Shown piece after piece: positions 45,943 to 55,041 of a DNA stretch of 64,000 nucleotides; position 1 is the stretch's first letter, and each line of letters opens with the position of its first letter. Under the pieces are notes generated by a model, which made no database searches, had not been told where the DNA came from, and saw only the letters and a list, made by a program, of their open reading frames with translations. The translations under genes and the position numbers were made by a program. The stretch covers positions 18,178 to 82,177 of the forward strand of contig NZ_QVMU01000022.1 in NCBI RefSeq assembly GCF_003605645.1, written 5' to 3'. The stretch comes from Vibrio sinensis (GTDB lineage: Bacteria; Pseudomonadota; Gammaproteobacteria; Enterobacterales; Vibrionaceae).

Positions 45943-46719
45943 ATGTCTATTCATCTTGTCATTATTGATGCCCTAAACCTGATTCGACGTGTTCATTCCG
46001 TTCAACCAGATCCTAACGACATCACCAGAACCATAGAAACCACATCGCGAACTTTAACGCGCATCATCAACGAATCCAATCCTACACACATCATTGCCGT
46101 CTTTGATCACCATCTCCAAGACAGAGGTTGGCGCGCTGAGATTTTGCCTGAATATAAGCAAAACCGTAAACCCATGCCTGAACCTCTAGAAAAAGGGATG
46201 GAAGCGATCCAAGACGCATGGTGGCAACAAGGTATCGACTCACTGCTTTCAGATGGTGATGAAGCTGATGACTTGGTCGCAACTTTAGCGATGAAAGTCG
46301 CCAGTCACAACGAAAAAGTAACCATCATTTCGACCGATAAAGGCTACTGTCAATTACTCTCTCCTACGCTACAAATCCGTGATTATTTCCAACATCGCTG
46401 GCTTGATGCTCCGTTCATTGAGAAAGAGTTTGGCGTAGAGCCTAGTCAGTTAGCGGACTATTGGGGCTTAACTGGCGTAAGTTCAAGCCAAGTTCCAGGT
46501 GTACCTGGAGTCGGGCCAAAAGCCGCTAAAGAGATTTTAACGGTATTTTCTGATATCGAGCAGGCTTACGCATCTGATGAACTAGCAAAGAAATACCGCA
46601 AAAAACTCGATGAACATATCGATTTGGCTCGCCGTTGCAAGCAAATAGCCAGTTTAAAAACAGATATTGAACTGGGTTTCAATCTACAGGACATCCGTTA
46701 TTCCGGACCAAATGCATAA
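45943..46719 (+). CDS. xni: Flap endonuclease Xni (exonuclease IX)
   Basis: 5' flap endonuclease of the Pol I 5'-nuclease family. 258 residues, starts MSIHLVIIDALNLIRRVHS like E. coli Xni; SDGDEADDLVATLAMKV, STDKGYCQLL and the helix-hairpin-helix VPGVGPKAAKEIL are present. The ATG follows a terminator U-tract directly and has no visible ribosome site. Own terminator follows at 46718. Confidence 0.94.
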   Translation: MSIHLVIIDALNLIRRVHSVQPDPNDITRTIETTSRTLTRIINESNPTHIIAVFDHHLQDRGWRAEILPEYKQNRKPMPEPLEKGMEAIQDAWWQQGIDSLLSDGDEADDLVATLAMKVASHNEKVTIISTDKGYCQLLSPTLQIRDYFQHRWLDAPFIEKEFGVEPSQLADYWGLTGVSSSQVPGVPGVGPKAAKEILTVFSDIEQAYASDELAKKYRKKLDEHIDLARRCKQIASLKTDIELGFNLQDIRYSGPNA

Positions 46720-46748
46720 AAAAAGGCTCTGAAATCAGAGCCTTTTTT
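46718..46748. terminator. Bidirectional terminator between xni and rlmM
   Basis: AAAAGGCTCTGA / TCAGAGCCTTTT stem (12 bp), A-run before and T-run after; it starts on the xni stop codon and lies 40 bases past the convergent rlmM stop. Confidence 0.93.
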
Positions 46749-46786
46749 CTATCAAATTTCCGATACCATATATCGGGATGACATTA

Positions 46787-47878
46787 TTAATGTGGTGAGA
46801 TATTTGATAAACACTGAACGTGTACCGTAATTTCTTCACGATCATGGTACAAGTGTTTTGCTTGTAGTTTGAATTTCACATTATTATCGATAAAGAATTG
46901 CTTCAAGTTTTCAATATCTTGTAGCACTTCATCGTAGCGACCTTTCATCGGTAGTTTTAGGTTGAAGATAGCTTCTTTCGCCCAACCACTGATGATCCAC
47001 TCACCCATCAACTGAGCAACGCGAGATGGTTTCTCGATCATGTCACACACTAACCAAGTTACGTTCTTACGAATAGGCTCAAATTTAAAACCATCTTCTT
47101 GGTGGTGTTTCACCTGGCCTGTATCCATCAAGCTTTGAGCCATCAGACCATTATCCACAGAGTGAACAAACATCGAACGTTTAACAAGCTGATAAGTCCA
47201 ACCACCTGGGCAAGCACCAAGATCCACAGCCCACATACCTGATGACAGGCGCTCATCCCATTCAGCACGAGGAATAAAAACGTGGAACGCTTCCTCTAGC
47301 TTCAATGTTGAACGGCTTGGTGCATCAGCTGGGAATTTCAAACGAGGAATACCCATAAAGAACTGTGAACTATTATTTCTTAATGAGTAACCGATAAAGC
47401 AGTGACCTGGTGCCACGAAGCATAGGTGTAGAACTGGCTTTTTGCTGTGCTCTTTATTCATGAGCACACCTTTACCACGCAATGCTTGACGCATTGGTAC
47501 AGTAAATTTACGGCAGAACTTCAAAAGCTCTTTTGCTTCATTGGTGTCTGGGGTTTCAATACGAAGATCACCACACATAGGGAAACGTTCAAGATCAGCC
47601 AATTCATTCAAAATTGGAGAGATACGATCTTCGCGAGGCAAGTCAGTAAATTCTACCGCGACAGCAAACATTTGACGGGCAAAAATAAGCGATTGGAAAT
47701 CGACCTTTTTGATCAATTTCTCGGCATCACCCGCTTGATAACATTCAAACAGCACATAACCTGTATTTTTTGCCACGCGAGGGAAACCATACACTTCTAG
47801 CTTGTTAGCGCGATCTTGGATTTCTCCTGCACACTCTTTTTCAAAGCCCGCTCGGCAATAGAGCATTACTTGTTTCAC
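46787..47878 (-). CDS. rlmM: 23S rRNA 2'-O-methyltransferase RlmM (C2498)
   Basis: SAM-dependent methyltransferase of the ribosomal peptidyl-transferase loop. 363 residues from the GTG at 47878, which overlaps the ygdD stop (GTGA) and has GAGGTG six bases upstream; the longer open frame is not the gene. N-terminal THUMP-like region, then the Rossmann fold with AVDLGACPGGWTYQL and catalytic Lys/Asp/Lys region (LVCDMIE, FNLKLPMKG). Confidence 0.95.
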   Translation of the reverse strand: MKQVMLYCRAGFEKECAGEIQDRANKLEVYGFPRVAKNTGYVLFECYQAGDAEKLIKKVDFQSLIFARQMFAVAVEFTDLPREDRISPILNELADLERFPMCGDLRIETPDTNEAKELLKFCRKFTVPMRQALRGKGVLMNKEHSKKPVLHLCFVAPGHCFIGYSLRNNSSQFFMGIPRLKFPADAPSRSTLKLEEAFHVFIPRAEWDERLSSGMWAVDLGACPGGWTYQLVKRSMFVHSVDNGLMAQSLMDTGQVKHHQEDGFKFEPIRKNVTWLVCDMIEKPSRVAQLMGEWIISGWAKEAIFNLKLPMKGRYDEVLQDIENLKQFFIDNNVKFKLQAKHLYHDREEITVHVQCLSNISPH

Positions 47879-48273
47879 TGATTCACCTCGTTGATCTGTA
47901 GTGCTGCGTATACAAACAGTCCCCATCCCAGCATAAAGAAGAGGCCGCCAAAGGGCGTTATAGGGCCAAACCACTTAATACCAGTTAACGCGAGTGCGTA
48001 AAGACTGCCGCTAAAACAAAAGACGCCGATGATAAAGCAAATCGCGGCAAGGGCGAAATATTTTCGTCCCTTTGGGGACAATTTAAATTGCAGCAGGATC
48101 CCGCACAGCAAAATCGCAATCGCGTGAATAAATTGATATTGAACGCCTGTAGCAAAGACATCCAATAAATATGGCGAAAGCATGGTTTTCAAACCGTGTG
48201 CGGCAAACGCACCAAGAGCAACACCAATACCGGCCAACGTTCCACCGATAGTGAGCATCAATTTACTGTTCAT
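47875..48273 (-). CDS. ygdD: DUF423 family membrane protein YgdD
   Basis: 132 residues from the ATG at 48273 (GGAGG upstream). Four hydrophobic segments; motifs GIGVALGAFAAHGLK and GPITPFGGLFFMLGW are typical of DUF423. Function unknown. It sits between rlmM and an alpha/beta hydrolase gene and overlaps both. Confidence 0.9.
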   Translation of the reverse strand: MNSKLMLTIGGTLAGIGVALGAFAAHGLKTMLSPYLLDVFATGVQYQFIHAIAILLCGILLQFKLSPKGRKYFALAAICFIIGVFCFSGSLYALALTGIKWFGPITPFGGLFFMLGWGLFVYAALQINEVNQ

Positions 48274-48946
48274 CACAAACCTCCAAAATAAATGCCGCAA
48301 GCGAATCAACCACTTGCTCAATATTTTGCTGCTCCGTGAACCCAGAACGTTTTCTCGGTTTCATACTATGATCACCATCTGGGATAAATTGCACCTGAAT
48401 AAGAGAAGAGAAATCAAACGTATTGACCTCAGTTTGATTGCCGAAAATATCTCGTTCCCCTTGCAAAATAAGACAAGGTTTACTCATCCTCGCTAAATGA
48501 TCGCCTTTGTATTTTTCAGGTTTACCTGGTGGGTGAAAAGGAAAACCGACACAAGCAATACCCGCAACCCGCTCATCTTCTTCCAGCAAGCTCGCCATGC
48601 GACCGCCCATTGACTTACCACCAATCACCACTTTGTGTGAGGCGAACTGTGCTAATACTTGCTGATAAGCTTCAAGCAACTTAGGTGCTCTGTCTGGTGG
48701 CCTACGTTTACCATCTTCGGCGCGCTTGATCATATAAGGAAAGTTAAAACGCACGACACAAATGCCTTTAGCTGCTACGCCCTGCGCAACCTTAGCCATA
48801 AAATCGTGGTTCATATCTGCCCCAGCACCGTGAGCAAAAATAAACACAGGTTGCTCTAGCGTACCATCAGCCCCTTTTCCATTAACCAAGAGATGTTCTT
48901 GTAATGTGTGTCGTTGCAAAGAACTGGGGACTAACGGATCATTCAT
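48263..48946 (-). CDS. Alpha/beta-hydrolase family protein (KANL3/Tex30-like)
   Basis: 227 residues from the ATG at 48946. Nucleophile elbow GGKSMGGRMAS with Ser around residue 109, oxyanion-type HGAGADMNHDFM, acid region GERDIFGN and catalytic His in GDHSMKPRKRSG. Cytoplasmic esterase of unknown substrate. Start overlaps the gcvA stop by eight bases; end overlaps ygdD by eleven, so one operon gcvA-hydrolase-ygdD-rlmM is likely. Confidence 0.85.
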   Translation of the reverse strand: MNDPLVPSSLQRHTLQEHLLVNGKGADGTLEQPVFIFAHGAGADMNHDFMAKVAQGVAAKGICVVRFNFPYMIKRAEDGKRRPPDRAPKLLEAYQQVLAQFASHKVVIGGKSMGGRMASLLEEDERVAGIACVGFPFHPPGKPEKYKGDHLARMSKPCLILQGERDIFGNQTEVNTFDFSSLIQVQFIPDGDHSMKPRKRSGFTEQQNIEQVVDSLAAFILEVCDEQ

Positions 48947-49847
48947 CCAACAATACCTCTTGTTCACTGTGTGCTTTTGCTAACATCCAGTCACGAAATG
49001 TCGCGATACGCCCCATTTCCGCTTGTTTCTCATGACAAACGACATAAAACGCATTCTTCGAGACCAGCATCTCATCGAAAGGAGCGATGAGGCGTCCTGC
49101 ATCCAACTCTGGTTGGGCTAAAACATTATTTCCTAGTGCGACCCCTTGTCCATGGGCAGCAGCTTGTAGCACCATCGTTGAGTGGCTAAAGATCGGACCA
49201 TGATTCACATTTACGCCGTCAATACTGTACTCTTTGACGAACTGTTTCCAATCTTTGCGAGACGTATCATGTAAGAGAGTGTGTCGTTGTAAATCACTTA
49301 GTGTTTCTAATGGTTTTGAACCTAAAAGGAGAGATGGAGAGCAAAGTGGAATCAAAAACTCTTGATAGAGCTTATCCGCTCGTAGACCCGGCCAGTTTCC
49401 GCGACCATAGTAGATGGCCACATCCACATCATCGGTCAATGACCCCTCATCCATATCAACCGCTTTGATACGGACATCAATATCCGGTTCTTGTTGGTTA
49501 AAATCACTGAGTCGTGGGACAAGCCATTGGATCGCAAAGCTCGGTGGCAAGCTGATTGTCAGTGCCCCTTTTTCACTACGTTCCAATACTTTATCCGTTG
49601 CTTCCGCTAACGAAGAGAAAATATCTTTGATATCGAGAAAGTAACTTTGTCCCTCTTCTGTTAATAACAAAGAGCGATTTCTTCGACGAAATAACTTGAG
49701 CGCGAGGAACTCTTCTAACGCTTTAATTTGATGGCTAACTGCTGCCTGAGTTACAAACAGTTCTTCCGCAGCTCGAGTAAAGCTTAAGTGGCGTGCAGCC
49801 GCTTCAAAGACCTTTAACGAGTTAAGAGGTGGTAATCTTCTAGACAT
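48939..49847 (-). CDS. gcvA: LysR-type regulator GcvA
   Basis: Controls the glycine cleavage system and the sRNA GcvB. 302 residues from the ATG at 49847 (GAGGG upstream). N-terminal winged helix PPLNSLKVFEAAARHLSFTRAAEELFVTQAAVSHQIK, then the ligand-binding domain. Identification as GcvA rather than another LysR regulator is supported by the divergent gcvB gene and by the downstream ygdD-rlmM order seen in E. coli. Confidence 0.94.
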   Translation of the reverse strand: MSRRLPPLNSLKVFEAAARHLSFTRAAEELFVTQAAVSHQIKALEEFLALKLFRRRNRSLLLTEEGQSYFLDIKDIFSSLAEATDKVLERSEKGALTISLPPSFAIQWLVPRLSDFNQQEPDIDVRIKAVDMDEGSLTDDVDVAIYYGRGNWPGLRADKLYQEFLIPLCSPSLLLGSKPLETLSDLQRHTLLHDTSRKDWKQFVKEYSIDGVNVNHGPIFSHSTMVLQAAAHGQGVALGNNVLAQPELDAGRLIAPFDEMLVSKNAFYVVCHEKQAEMGRIATFRDWMLAKAHSEQEVLLDE

Positions 49848-49864
49848 AGTCGCCCTCAAAATGA

Positions 49865-49885
49865 CAGATTAGTTTTTTTAATCTG
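49865..49885. promoter_or_regulatory. Probable GcvA operator
   Basis: CAGATTA and TAATCTG, seven-base spacer, a perfect dyad 18 bases before the gcvA ATG. It has the T-N11-A geometry of LysR sites and includes the CTAAT core described for GcvA. Fits autoregulation and gcvB control. Confidence 0.6.
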
Positions 49886-49904
49886 AAACATTATAATTTG
49901 TCGA

Positions 49905-49933
49905 TTGTCTGTCGGCCAGAGAAATTCTATATT
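49905..49933 (+). promoter_or_regulatory. Sigma-70 promoter of gcvB
   Basis: TTGTCT (49905-49910), 17-base spacer, TATATT (49928-49933) on the plus strand. Predicted start near 49940, in line with the beginning of GcvB homology. Confidence 0.7.
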
Positions 49934-49939
49934 TCGTTC

Positions 49940-50146
49940 CGTAACGGGAGCCAGAACGGCTTGATTCTGTTTAGAATCAATTGGCTTCTATTGCGATGTT
50001 GTGTTTGCAAACTCGTATTTCGAGTTGGGTAGTTGTTCTACCCATGTTGTGTTTCACTAATCCCAAGAAACAGAACAATACTTCCTGTATTTATTTTGAC
50101 CTGTCTGTCAAATTTTTTAGCACCGCCTATATGGCGGTGTTTTTTT
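49940..50146 (+). ncRNA. gcvB: Small regulatory RNA GcvB
   Basis: Hfq-dependent sRNA repressing amino-acid and peptide transport mRNAs. Divergent from gcvA as in enterics. Seen in the sequence: a stem-loop GATTCT/AGAATC, the G/U-rich seed GCGATGTTGTGTTTGC (R1 region), a later ACTTCCTGTATTTATTT and GACCTGTCTGTC segment like E. coli GcvB, and a terminal hairpin CACCGCC-TATAT-GGCGGTG with a T-run. About 207 nt, close to the usual 200-205. Confidence 0.92.
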
Positions 50147-50214
50147 ATACCCCAATTTTGTATCTCTATCAAAGCTAGGGTCAGCAAACCTTTCTACATC
50201 TGCACGTAAGATAT

Positions 50215-50245
50215 AAAAAAAGCAGACTCGTTGGAGTCTGCTTTT
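50215..50245 (-). terminator. Terminator of thiI
   Basis: AAAAGCAGACTC / GAGTCTGCTTTT stem with a four-base loop; T-run on the minus strand; about 24 bases after the stop at 50269. Confidence 0.93.
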
Positions 50246-50268
50246 CATTCAAATCACTTTACCCAACC

Positions 50269-51717
50269 TTACGGACGGTAAACTTTCACGTTAGCAAAGC
50301 CTTGCTCTTGCAAGTAAAGTGCTTGCAGACGGCTCATTACACCACGCTCACAGTAGAGTAGGTAAGTTTTAGACTGATCTAAATCGCCAAACTGAGTCGC
50401 AAGTTTGTAGAAAGGTAGATGCTTAACTTCCACGCCATCAATTTCCAATGGGCTTTCGTCTTCTTCATCTGGACTACGAATATCAAGAACAATTGCATGT
50501 TCCTCAACCGCTTGAACTTGTTCAACCTCAGGCGCAACTTTCTCTGACTCTTTAGCGATGTCACGGATATCCATTTGACGAGCTTCTTCAACCACTCGAT
50601 CTAGGATAGAGAAGTCAAACTTCGCTTCTTCCGCTTCTAATTTACCTTTCACTGCTTTCACAGTTGGTTTTTTAGAAATAACACCACAGTACTCAGGCAT
50701 CGTTTTAGCGAAATCTTCAGTACCAATCTTACGTGCGACATCAATGATATCTTCTTTGTCCCAGTTAATAAGCGGACGTAGAATCAACGTATCTGTTACG
50801 TTATCGATATGACGTAGGTTCGTCAGAGTTTGACTTGAAACTTGACCTAGTGCTTCACCTGTAACTAGAGCTTGAATGCCGAATTTCTCAGCAACCTGGC
50901 CAGCTGCACGCATAAACATACGTTTAAGCACAACGCCCATTTGGCCGTCATCAACTTTCTCAAGAATCTCAGCGACTACTGGCTCAAAGTCCACAGAGAT
51001 AAAACGTACTTTTGCTGAAGAGCCGTATTTATTCCATAGGTAATGCGATACTTGCTTCACACCAATTTCGTGAGCAGGGCCACCTAGGTTGAAAAAGCAG
51101 TAATGTACTTTTGAACCACGTTTAATGTGCAGGTAGCTTGATACACCAGAGTCGAAACCGCCTGAAATTAAGCTTAGAAGGTCTTCTTGTGTACCTAGAG
51201 GGAAACCACCAAGGCCTTTATGGCGAGCAAGTACTTGGTTCAGCTTTTCGTTGCTCACTTCAATATTAACCGTCACATCTGGTTTTTGAAGTTTAACTTT
51301 CGCGGTTTCTACCGCTTGGTTTAAGCCGCCACCAACGTAACGCTCAAGTTCAATAGAAGTAAAGTCGTGCTTACCACGACGTTTAGCACGAACCACGAAT
51401 GTTTTATTTTCGATCAGTGGGCGGCTTAATTCTAACACTTGCTCGTAGATGTTATGCATATCAGTAAACTCTGATTGCTTAACTTCAAGTACATGGTGAA
51501 TACCCGGTGTGTGTGTCAATACTTCCAACGTTTCGTTGTAGTATTTATCGGATTCAGAAGTAACTTCAATATGGTCGCGACGGTTAAAGACCGCAACTGA
51601 CTCAGTGCGGCTTTTGATGATGTTGCGAATATTGCTCTCAAGAATCTTTGTGAAGCGCTTACGCACTGATTCACTTTTTACAAAAATTTCCGGATGGGGT
51701 TTAACAATAAATTTCAT
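50269..51717 (-). CDS. thiI: tRNA 4-thiouridine synthase / thiamine sulfur carrier ThiI
   Basis: Sulfur transferase for s4U8 in tRNA and thiazole synthesis. 482 residues from the ATG at 51717. Ferredoxin-like and THUMP domains (1-165), adenylation PP-loop SGGFDS at 185-190, and a C-terminal rhodanese domain with catalytic Cys456 in YCERGVMSR. Full-length enteric-type enzyme. Weak GAAG ribosome site. Confidence 0.96.
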   Translation of the reverse strand: MKFIVKPHPEIFVKSESVRKRFTKILESNIRNIIKSRTESVAVFNRRDHIEVTSESDKYYNETLEVLTHTPGIHHVLEVKQSEFTDMHNIYEQVLELSRPLIENKTFVVRAKRRGKHDFTSIELERYVGGGLNQAVETAKVKLQKPDVTVNIEVSNEKLNQVLARHKGLGGFPLGTQEDLLSLISGGFDSGVSSYLHIKRGSKVHYCFFNLGGPAHEIGVKQVSHYLWNKYGSSAKVRFISVDFEPVVAEILEKVDDGQMGVVLKRMFMRAAGQVAEKFGIQALVTGEALGQVSSQTLTNLRHIDNVTDTLILRPLINWDKEDIIDVARKIGTEDFAKTMPEYCGVISKKPTVKAVKGKLEAEEAKFDFSILDRVVEEARQMDIRDIAKESEKVAPEVEQVQAVEEHAIVLDIRSPDEEDESPLEIDGVEVKHLPFYKLATQFGDLDQSKTYLLYCERGVMSRLQALYLQEQGFANVKVYRP

Positions 51718-51850
51718 AATTACTTCGCAAGTTAGTTTTCGCAATCATCACCAATGCGATACGTTTAAACGCTATATCGAAACGCTATATTGAGTCGATA
51801 TCACACACTGGTCTCTAAGGGCGCAAGATTATACATGATGAATTGAGCAT

Positions 51851-51877
51851 AAAAAAGACGAGCATGATGCTCGCCTT
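51851..51877 (-). terminator. Terminator of pomAB
   Basis: GCGAGCA-TCA-TGCTCGT hairpin with a T-run on the minus strand, about ten bases after the pomB stop. Confidence 0.9.
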
Positions 51878-51884
51878 TGTTTAT

Positions 51885-52838
51885 TCACTGCTGAAGCGCG
51901 GGAACTTCATCGCTATACAAGGGTTCACCTTGCATTATGCTGATCTCTACGCGGCGATTTCTCGAACGTTGCGCTTCCGTATCATTAGGCCCCAGCGGCT
52001 CGGTATCCGCCATTCCTCGAACGCGTAAACGTTGATGGGTAAAGCCACGAACGTTTTCCATTTCTTGAGCAACAGAAACAGCGCGTTGCGCTGACAAGTC
52101 CCAATTGGAACGATAAAGTTCAGAGTCAACTCGTTGGTTGTCAGTGTGTCCTGAGACTCGAATAATACCGGGGACATCTTTTACCAGTTCAGCAATTTGA
52201 CGTACCAAAGGACGGAATTTAGGTTGTAAAAATGCTGACCCCTCTGGGAACGCGCCTTTTTCACGAATCCGAATAACAATTTGCTGACCCAGACTTTCCA
52301 CCTCAATGGCTCCTTGATCAATCTCCCGCTCAAGTGCTTTTTTGATACTCTCTAAAACAGTTTCCATCTCAGCCGACATTTCAGAGGCTTGTTGCTCTTG
52401 CTGTTGGTCATTTTCCGATTGAGTGTTTTGGTTATCTTCTGTGGAGGTATCCGCTGATTTTCCACCAGTTAATTGTCCTTTGTCTCGCTGAGTACCACCC
52501 GCGCGATCCGACTCCCCCTCATGAAAATCAAGAGTTTGCTTTGTGATATCTATGGTTTGCTGCATGATCACATCAATGGGTGTCGGCTCTGGCCTACCTG
52601 GACGAAATTCTTGCGCAATAATACTCGTCCCTTTAGGGATATCGTTAACATCCAAGCGATTTTGTACGCCAAATGCAAACTTCATCGAACCAGCAATTTG
52701 TTTGAACTTCAATACATCCATTTCAGAGAAAGAAAGTAACAATACAAAGAAGCACATTAACAATGACATTAAATCCGCAAACGTTGCCAGCCACGCCGGG
52801 GCACCGGGGGGCGGACATTTGCAATCTTCATCATCCAT
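51885..52838 (-). CDS. pomB: Flagellar stator protein PomB (MotB family, sodium type)
   Basis: Peptidoglycan-anchored stator subunit. 317 residues: short N-terminus CKCPPPGAPAWLATFADL with the ion-binding Asp22 (Asp24 in V. alginolyticus numbering), one transmembrane helix (about 18-40), plug/linker region rich in Q and E, and an OmpA-like domain (about 185-310) with GHTDNQRV and NRRVEISI. Ends with pomA nine bases upstream in the same operon. Confidence 0.95.
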   Translation of the reverse strand: MDDEDCKCPPPGAPAWLATFADLMSLLMCFFVLLLSFSEMDVLKFKQIAGSMKFAFGVQNRLDVNDIPKGTSIIAQEFRPGRPEPTPIDVIMQQTIDITKQTLDFHEGESDRAGGTQRDKGQLTGGKSADTSTEDNQNTQSENDQQQEQQASEMSAEMETVLESIKKALEREIDQGAIEVESLGQQIVIRIREKGAFPEGSAFLQPKFRPLVRQIAELVKDVPGIIRVSGHTDNQRVDSELYRSNWDLSAQRAVSVAQEMENVRGFTHQRLRVRGMADTEPLGPNDTEAQRSRNRRVEISIMQGEPLYSDEVPALQQ

Positions 52839-52847
52839 ACCGCTTCC

Positions 52848-53612
52848 TTACTCGTTATCTACATCGAGAGCGCGCTTACCTTCATTGAGATAGTTTTTCA
52901 GATAGCTATCAATAACGCGTGGGTTTTGCCCATCTTGTATGGCGAGAACGCCATCCATAATCAAACGACGATTGAGTTTTTCTTGCTCACGACGCAACGA
53001 CAATTTATCTGCAATCGGGAAAAACAGCATGTTTGACAAAATTGCACCGTACAGTGTCGTTAAAAGTGCAACGGCCATTGCTGGGCCAATAGATTTTGGG
53101 TCATCCATATTAGATAGCATAGCCACCAAACCGACTAACGTACCAATCATACCCATCGCTGGGGCAACATCACCAAAGGCACGGAATACGCCGGTCCCTT
53201 GGGTATGGCGTTCATCGGTAAGTGCAATATCTTTTTGTAAGGCTGAACGAACAACGTCAGCATCATGGCCATCAACTAATAAATCAATGCCTTTTTGCAT
53301 GAAATTATTGGTAATTTCCATTTCTTCAAGAGCTAAAAACCCCCCTTTACGAGCCGCATCTGCCATTTCTACAATTTTGGCAATCAGATCTTCAGGTTCA
53401 TCAGTTTTAAAGATAAATGCTTTACCGGCAATTTTGGCGGCACCAAAAAATTGTCCAAGAGTGAACTTCATCAATACAACAAATGTGGAGCCACCCACTA
53501 CGATCAATATCGACGTTACGTCGACGAACATCATTATGCTTCCGCCCAAGACCATTGCCATGATAACGAAAGCGAAACCGCCAATGAGTCCTATTAGCGT
53601 CGCTAAATCCAC
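52848..53612 (-). CDS. pomA: Flagellar stator protein PomA (MotA family, sodium type)
   Basis: Sodium-channel stator subunit. 254 residues, four transmembrane segments (about 5-24, 30-50, 150-170, 185-203). The large cytoplasmic loop carries the charged residues that contact FliG, and APAMGMIGTLVGLVAML is the conserved third helix. Begins at a GTG (53612) with AGGAG upstream. Sigma-28-like promoter at 53652-53677. Confidence 0.95.
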   Translation of the reverse strand: MDLATLIGLIGGFAFVIMAMVLGGSIMMFVDVTSILIVVGGSTFVVLMKFTLGQFFGAAKIAGKAFIFKTDEPEDLIAKIVEMADAARKGGFLALEEMEITNNFMQKGIDLLVDGHDADVVRSALQKDIALTDERHTQGTGVFRAFGDVAPAMGMIGTLVGLVAMLSNMDDPKSIGPAMAVALLTTLYGAILSNMLFFPIADKLSLRREQEKLNRRLIMDGVLAIQDGQNPRVIDSYLKNYLNEGKRALDVDNE

Positions 53613-53651
53613 AAAGCACTCCTCATGCTAACTTAAAGCTTCTAACAAATT

Positions 53652-53677
53652 ATATCGGCAACTGCTTCAGAACTTTA
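53652..53677 (-). promoter_or_regulatory. Sigma-28-like promoter of pomAB
   Basis: Minus strand: TAAAGTTC, 10-base spacer, GCCGATAT. Boxes are close to FliA consensus but the spacer is one base shorter than in the three flagellin promoters of this window. Leader about 40 bases. Confidence 0.6.
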
Positions 53678-53873
53678 ATGATTTATTAGAATGACGGTCA
53701 CACAAATCTGGACAAGTCAGTGTCATGATCCGCTTTACGGAGACTATTTTGATCTTATACCCCTAACTCGAGTAAAATTGATCTCGATTTTTATGACAAA
53801 TTTATTCGGTTAAATTTGACCATCATTAACGGCTAAGGTAACTTGCGTGCATCTTGGAGAATGTAGAATTATT

Positions 53874-54116
53874 ATGGCGAACAAGAAACCAGAAAACATG
53901 ACGTTTGAAGCAACCATCGAAGAGCTAGATGCGATTGTCGAGAACCTAGAAAATGGCGATCTTGCCCTAGATGATGCGTTAAAAAACTTTGAGCGTGGTA
54001 TCGCCTTAGCGCGTGCAGGACAAAGTAAACTCAGTGACGCAGAGCAGCGTGTAAGTATTTTGCTGCAAAATGATGATTCATCACCCCTGTCTGATTTTGA
54101 CGCTCAACCTGAATAA
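53874..54116 (+). CDS. xseB: Exodeoxyribonuclease VII small subunit
   Basis: Small subunit of ExoVII. 80 residues from the ATG at 53874, the normal length; the frame extends 27 bases upstream to a GTG. Sequence TFEATIEELDAIVENLENGDLALDDALKNFERGIAL is the family signature. First gene of xseB-ispA-dxs, as in E. coli. Confidence 0.95.
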   Translation: MANKKPENMTFEATIEELDAIVENLENGDLALDDALKNFERGIALARAGQSKLSDAEQRVSILLQNDDSSPLSDFDAQPE

Positions 54117-54136
54117 TCACTGTTAGAGAATGCTCT

Positions 54137-55021
54137 ATGCTTGAGGCTTTATCCTCTTACCAACAAAGAAATAATGCACAATTAGAATCTTGGTTGAGCC
54201 AAATTCCTCACCAAAACCAACCCCTAATTGAAGCCATGCGATATGGGTTACTGCTCGGCGGAAAACGAGCTCGACCGTTTCTTGTTTACATTACTGGCCA
54301 AATGTTAGGTTGTAAACTCGAGGACTTAGACACTCCTGCTTCCGCGATTGAATGCATTCACGCTTACTCGCTAATTCATGATGACTTACCCGCGATGGAC
54401 GACGATGAACTTCGTCGAGGCCAGCCAACTTGTCACGTGAAATTTGACGAAGCTATCGCCATTTTAACTGGCGATGCATTACAGACTCTCGCGTTCACAA
54501 TACTTGCCGAAGGCCAGCTTGATCCTAGAGCTGAAGCGCAACGTATCACCATGGTGAAAGTGCTTGCACAAGCATCAGGTGCTAATGGCATGTGTATAGG
54601 ACAAGCGTTAGATCTAGCGGCAGAAAACCGTCAAGTATCGCTGCAAGAACTCGAAGAAATTCACCGCAACAAGACCGGTGCGTTAATGAAATGTGCGATC
54701 CGTCTCGGCGCTTTAGCTTCCGGACAAAAAGGTGTCGACATTCTGCCGTTACTTGATAAATATGCAGATGCTATTGGTCTGGCTTTCCAAGTGCAAGATG
54801 ACATCCTTGATATCATTAGCGATACGGAAACATTAGGAAAACCGCAAGGTTCAGATCAAGAATTAAACAAGAGTACTTACCCAGCCCTATTAGGTTTGGA
54901 TGGTGCGATTAACAAAGCTCACACTCTGTTAGACGAAGCGCTTCAAGCTTTGGACGCAATCCCATACAATACAGAGTTACTCGAAGCGTTCGCCCGATAT
55001 GTCATCGAGCGCAAAAACTAA
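54137..55021 (+). CDS. ispA: Farnesyl diphosphate synthase (geranyltranstransferase)
   Basis: Condenses IPP with DMAPP and GPP to farnesyl diphosphate. 294 residues with the first aspartate-rich motif DDLPAMDDDELRRG, the second DDILDIISD, and GGKRARP for substrate binding. 20 bases after xseB and 20 before dxs. Confidence 0.97.
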   Translation: MLEALSSYQQRNNAQLESWLSQIPHQNQPLIEAMRYGLLLGGKRARPFLVYITGQMLGCKLEDLDTPASAIECIHAYSLIHDDLPAMDDDELRRGQPTCHVKFDEAIAILTGDALQTLAFTILAEGQLDPRAEAQRITMVKVLAQASGANGMCIGQALDLAAENRQVSLQELEEIHRNKTGALMKCAIRLGALASGQKGVDILPLLDKYADAIGLAFQVQDDILDIISDTETLGKPQGSDQELNKSTYPALLGLDGAINKAHTLLDEALQALDAIPYNTELLEAFARYVIERKN

Positions 55022-55041
55022 CACTATAAGCGCGCAATAAT

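Noticed and set aside
49981..50178. 65-residue open frame on the plus strand
   Set aside because: It coincides with the GcvB sRNA and runs through its terminator hairpin.
52939..53631. 230-residue frame opposite pomA
   Set aside because: Mirror of the pomA coding frame; composition typical of an antisense shadow.
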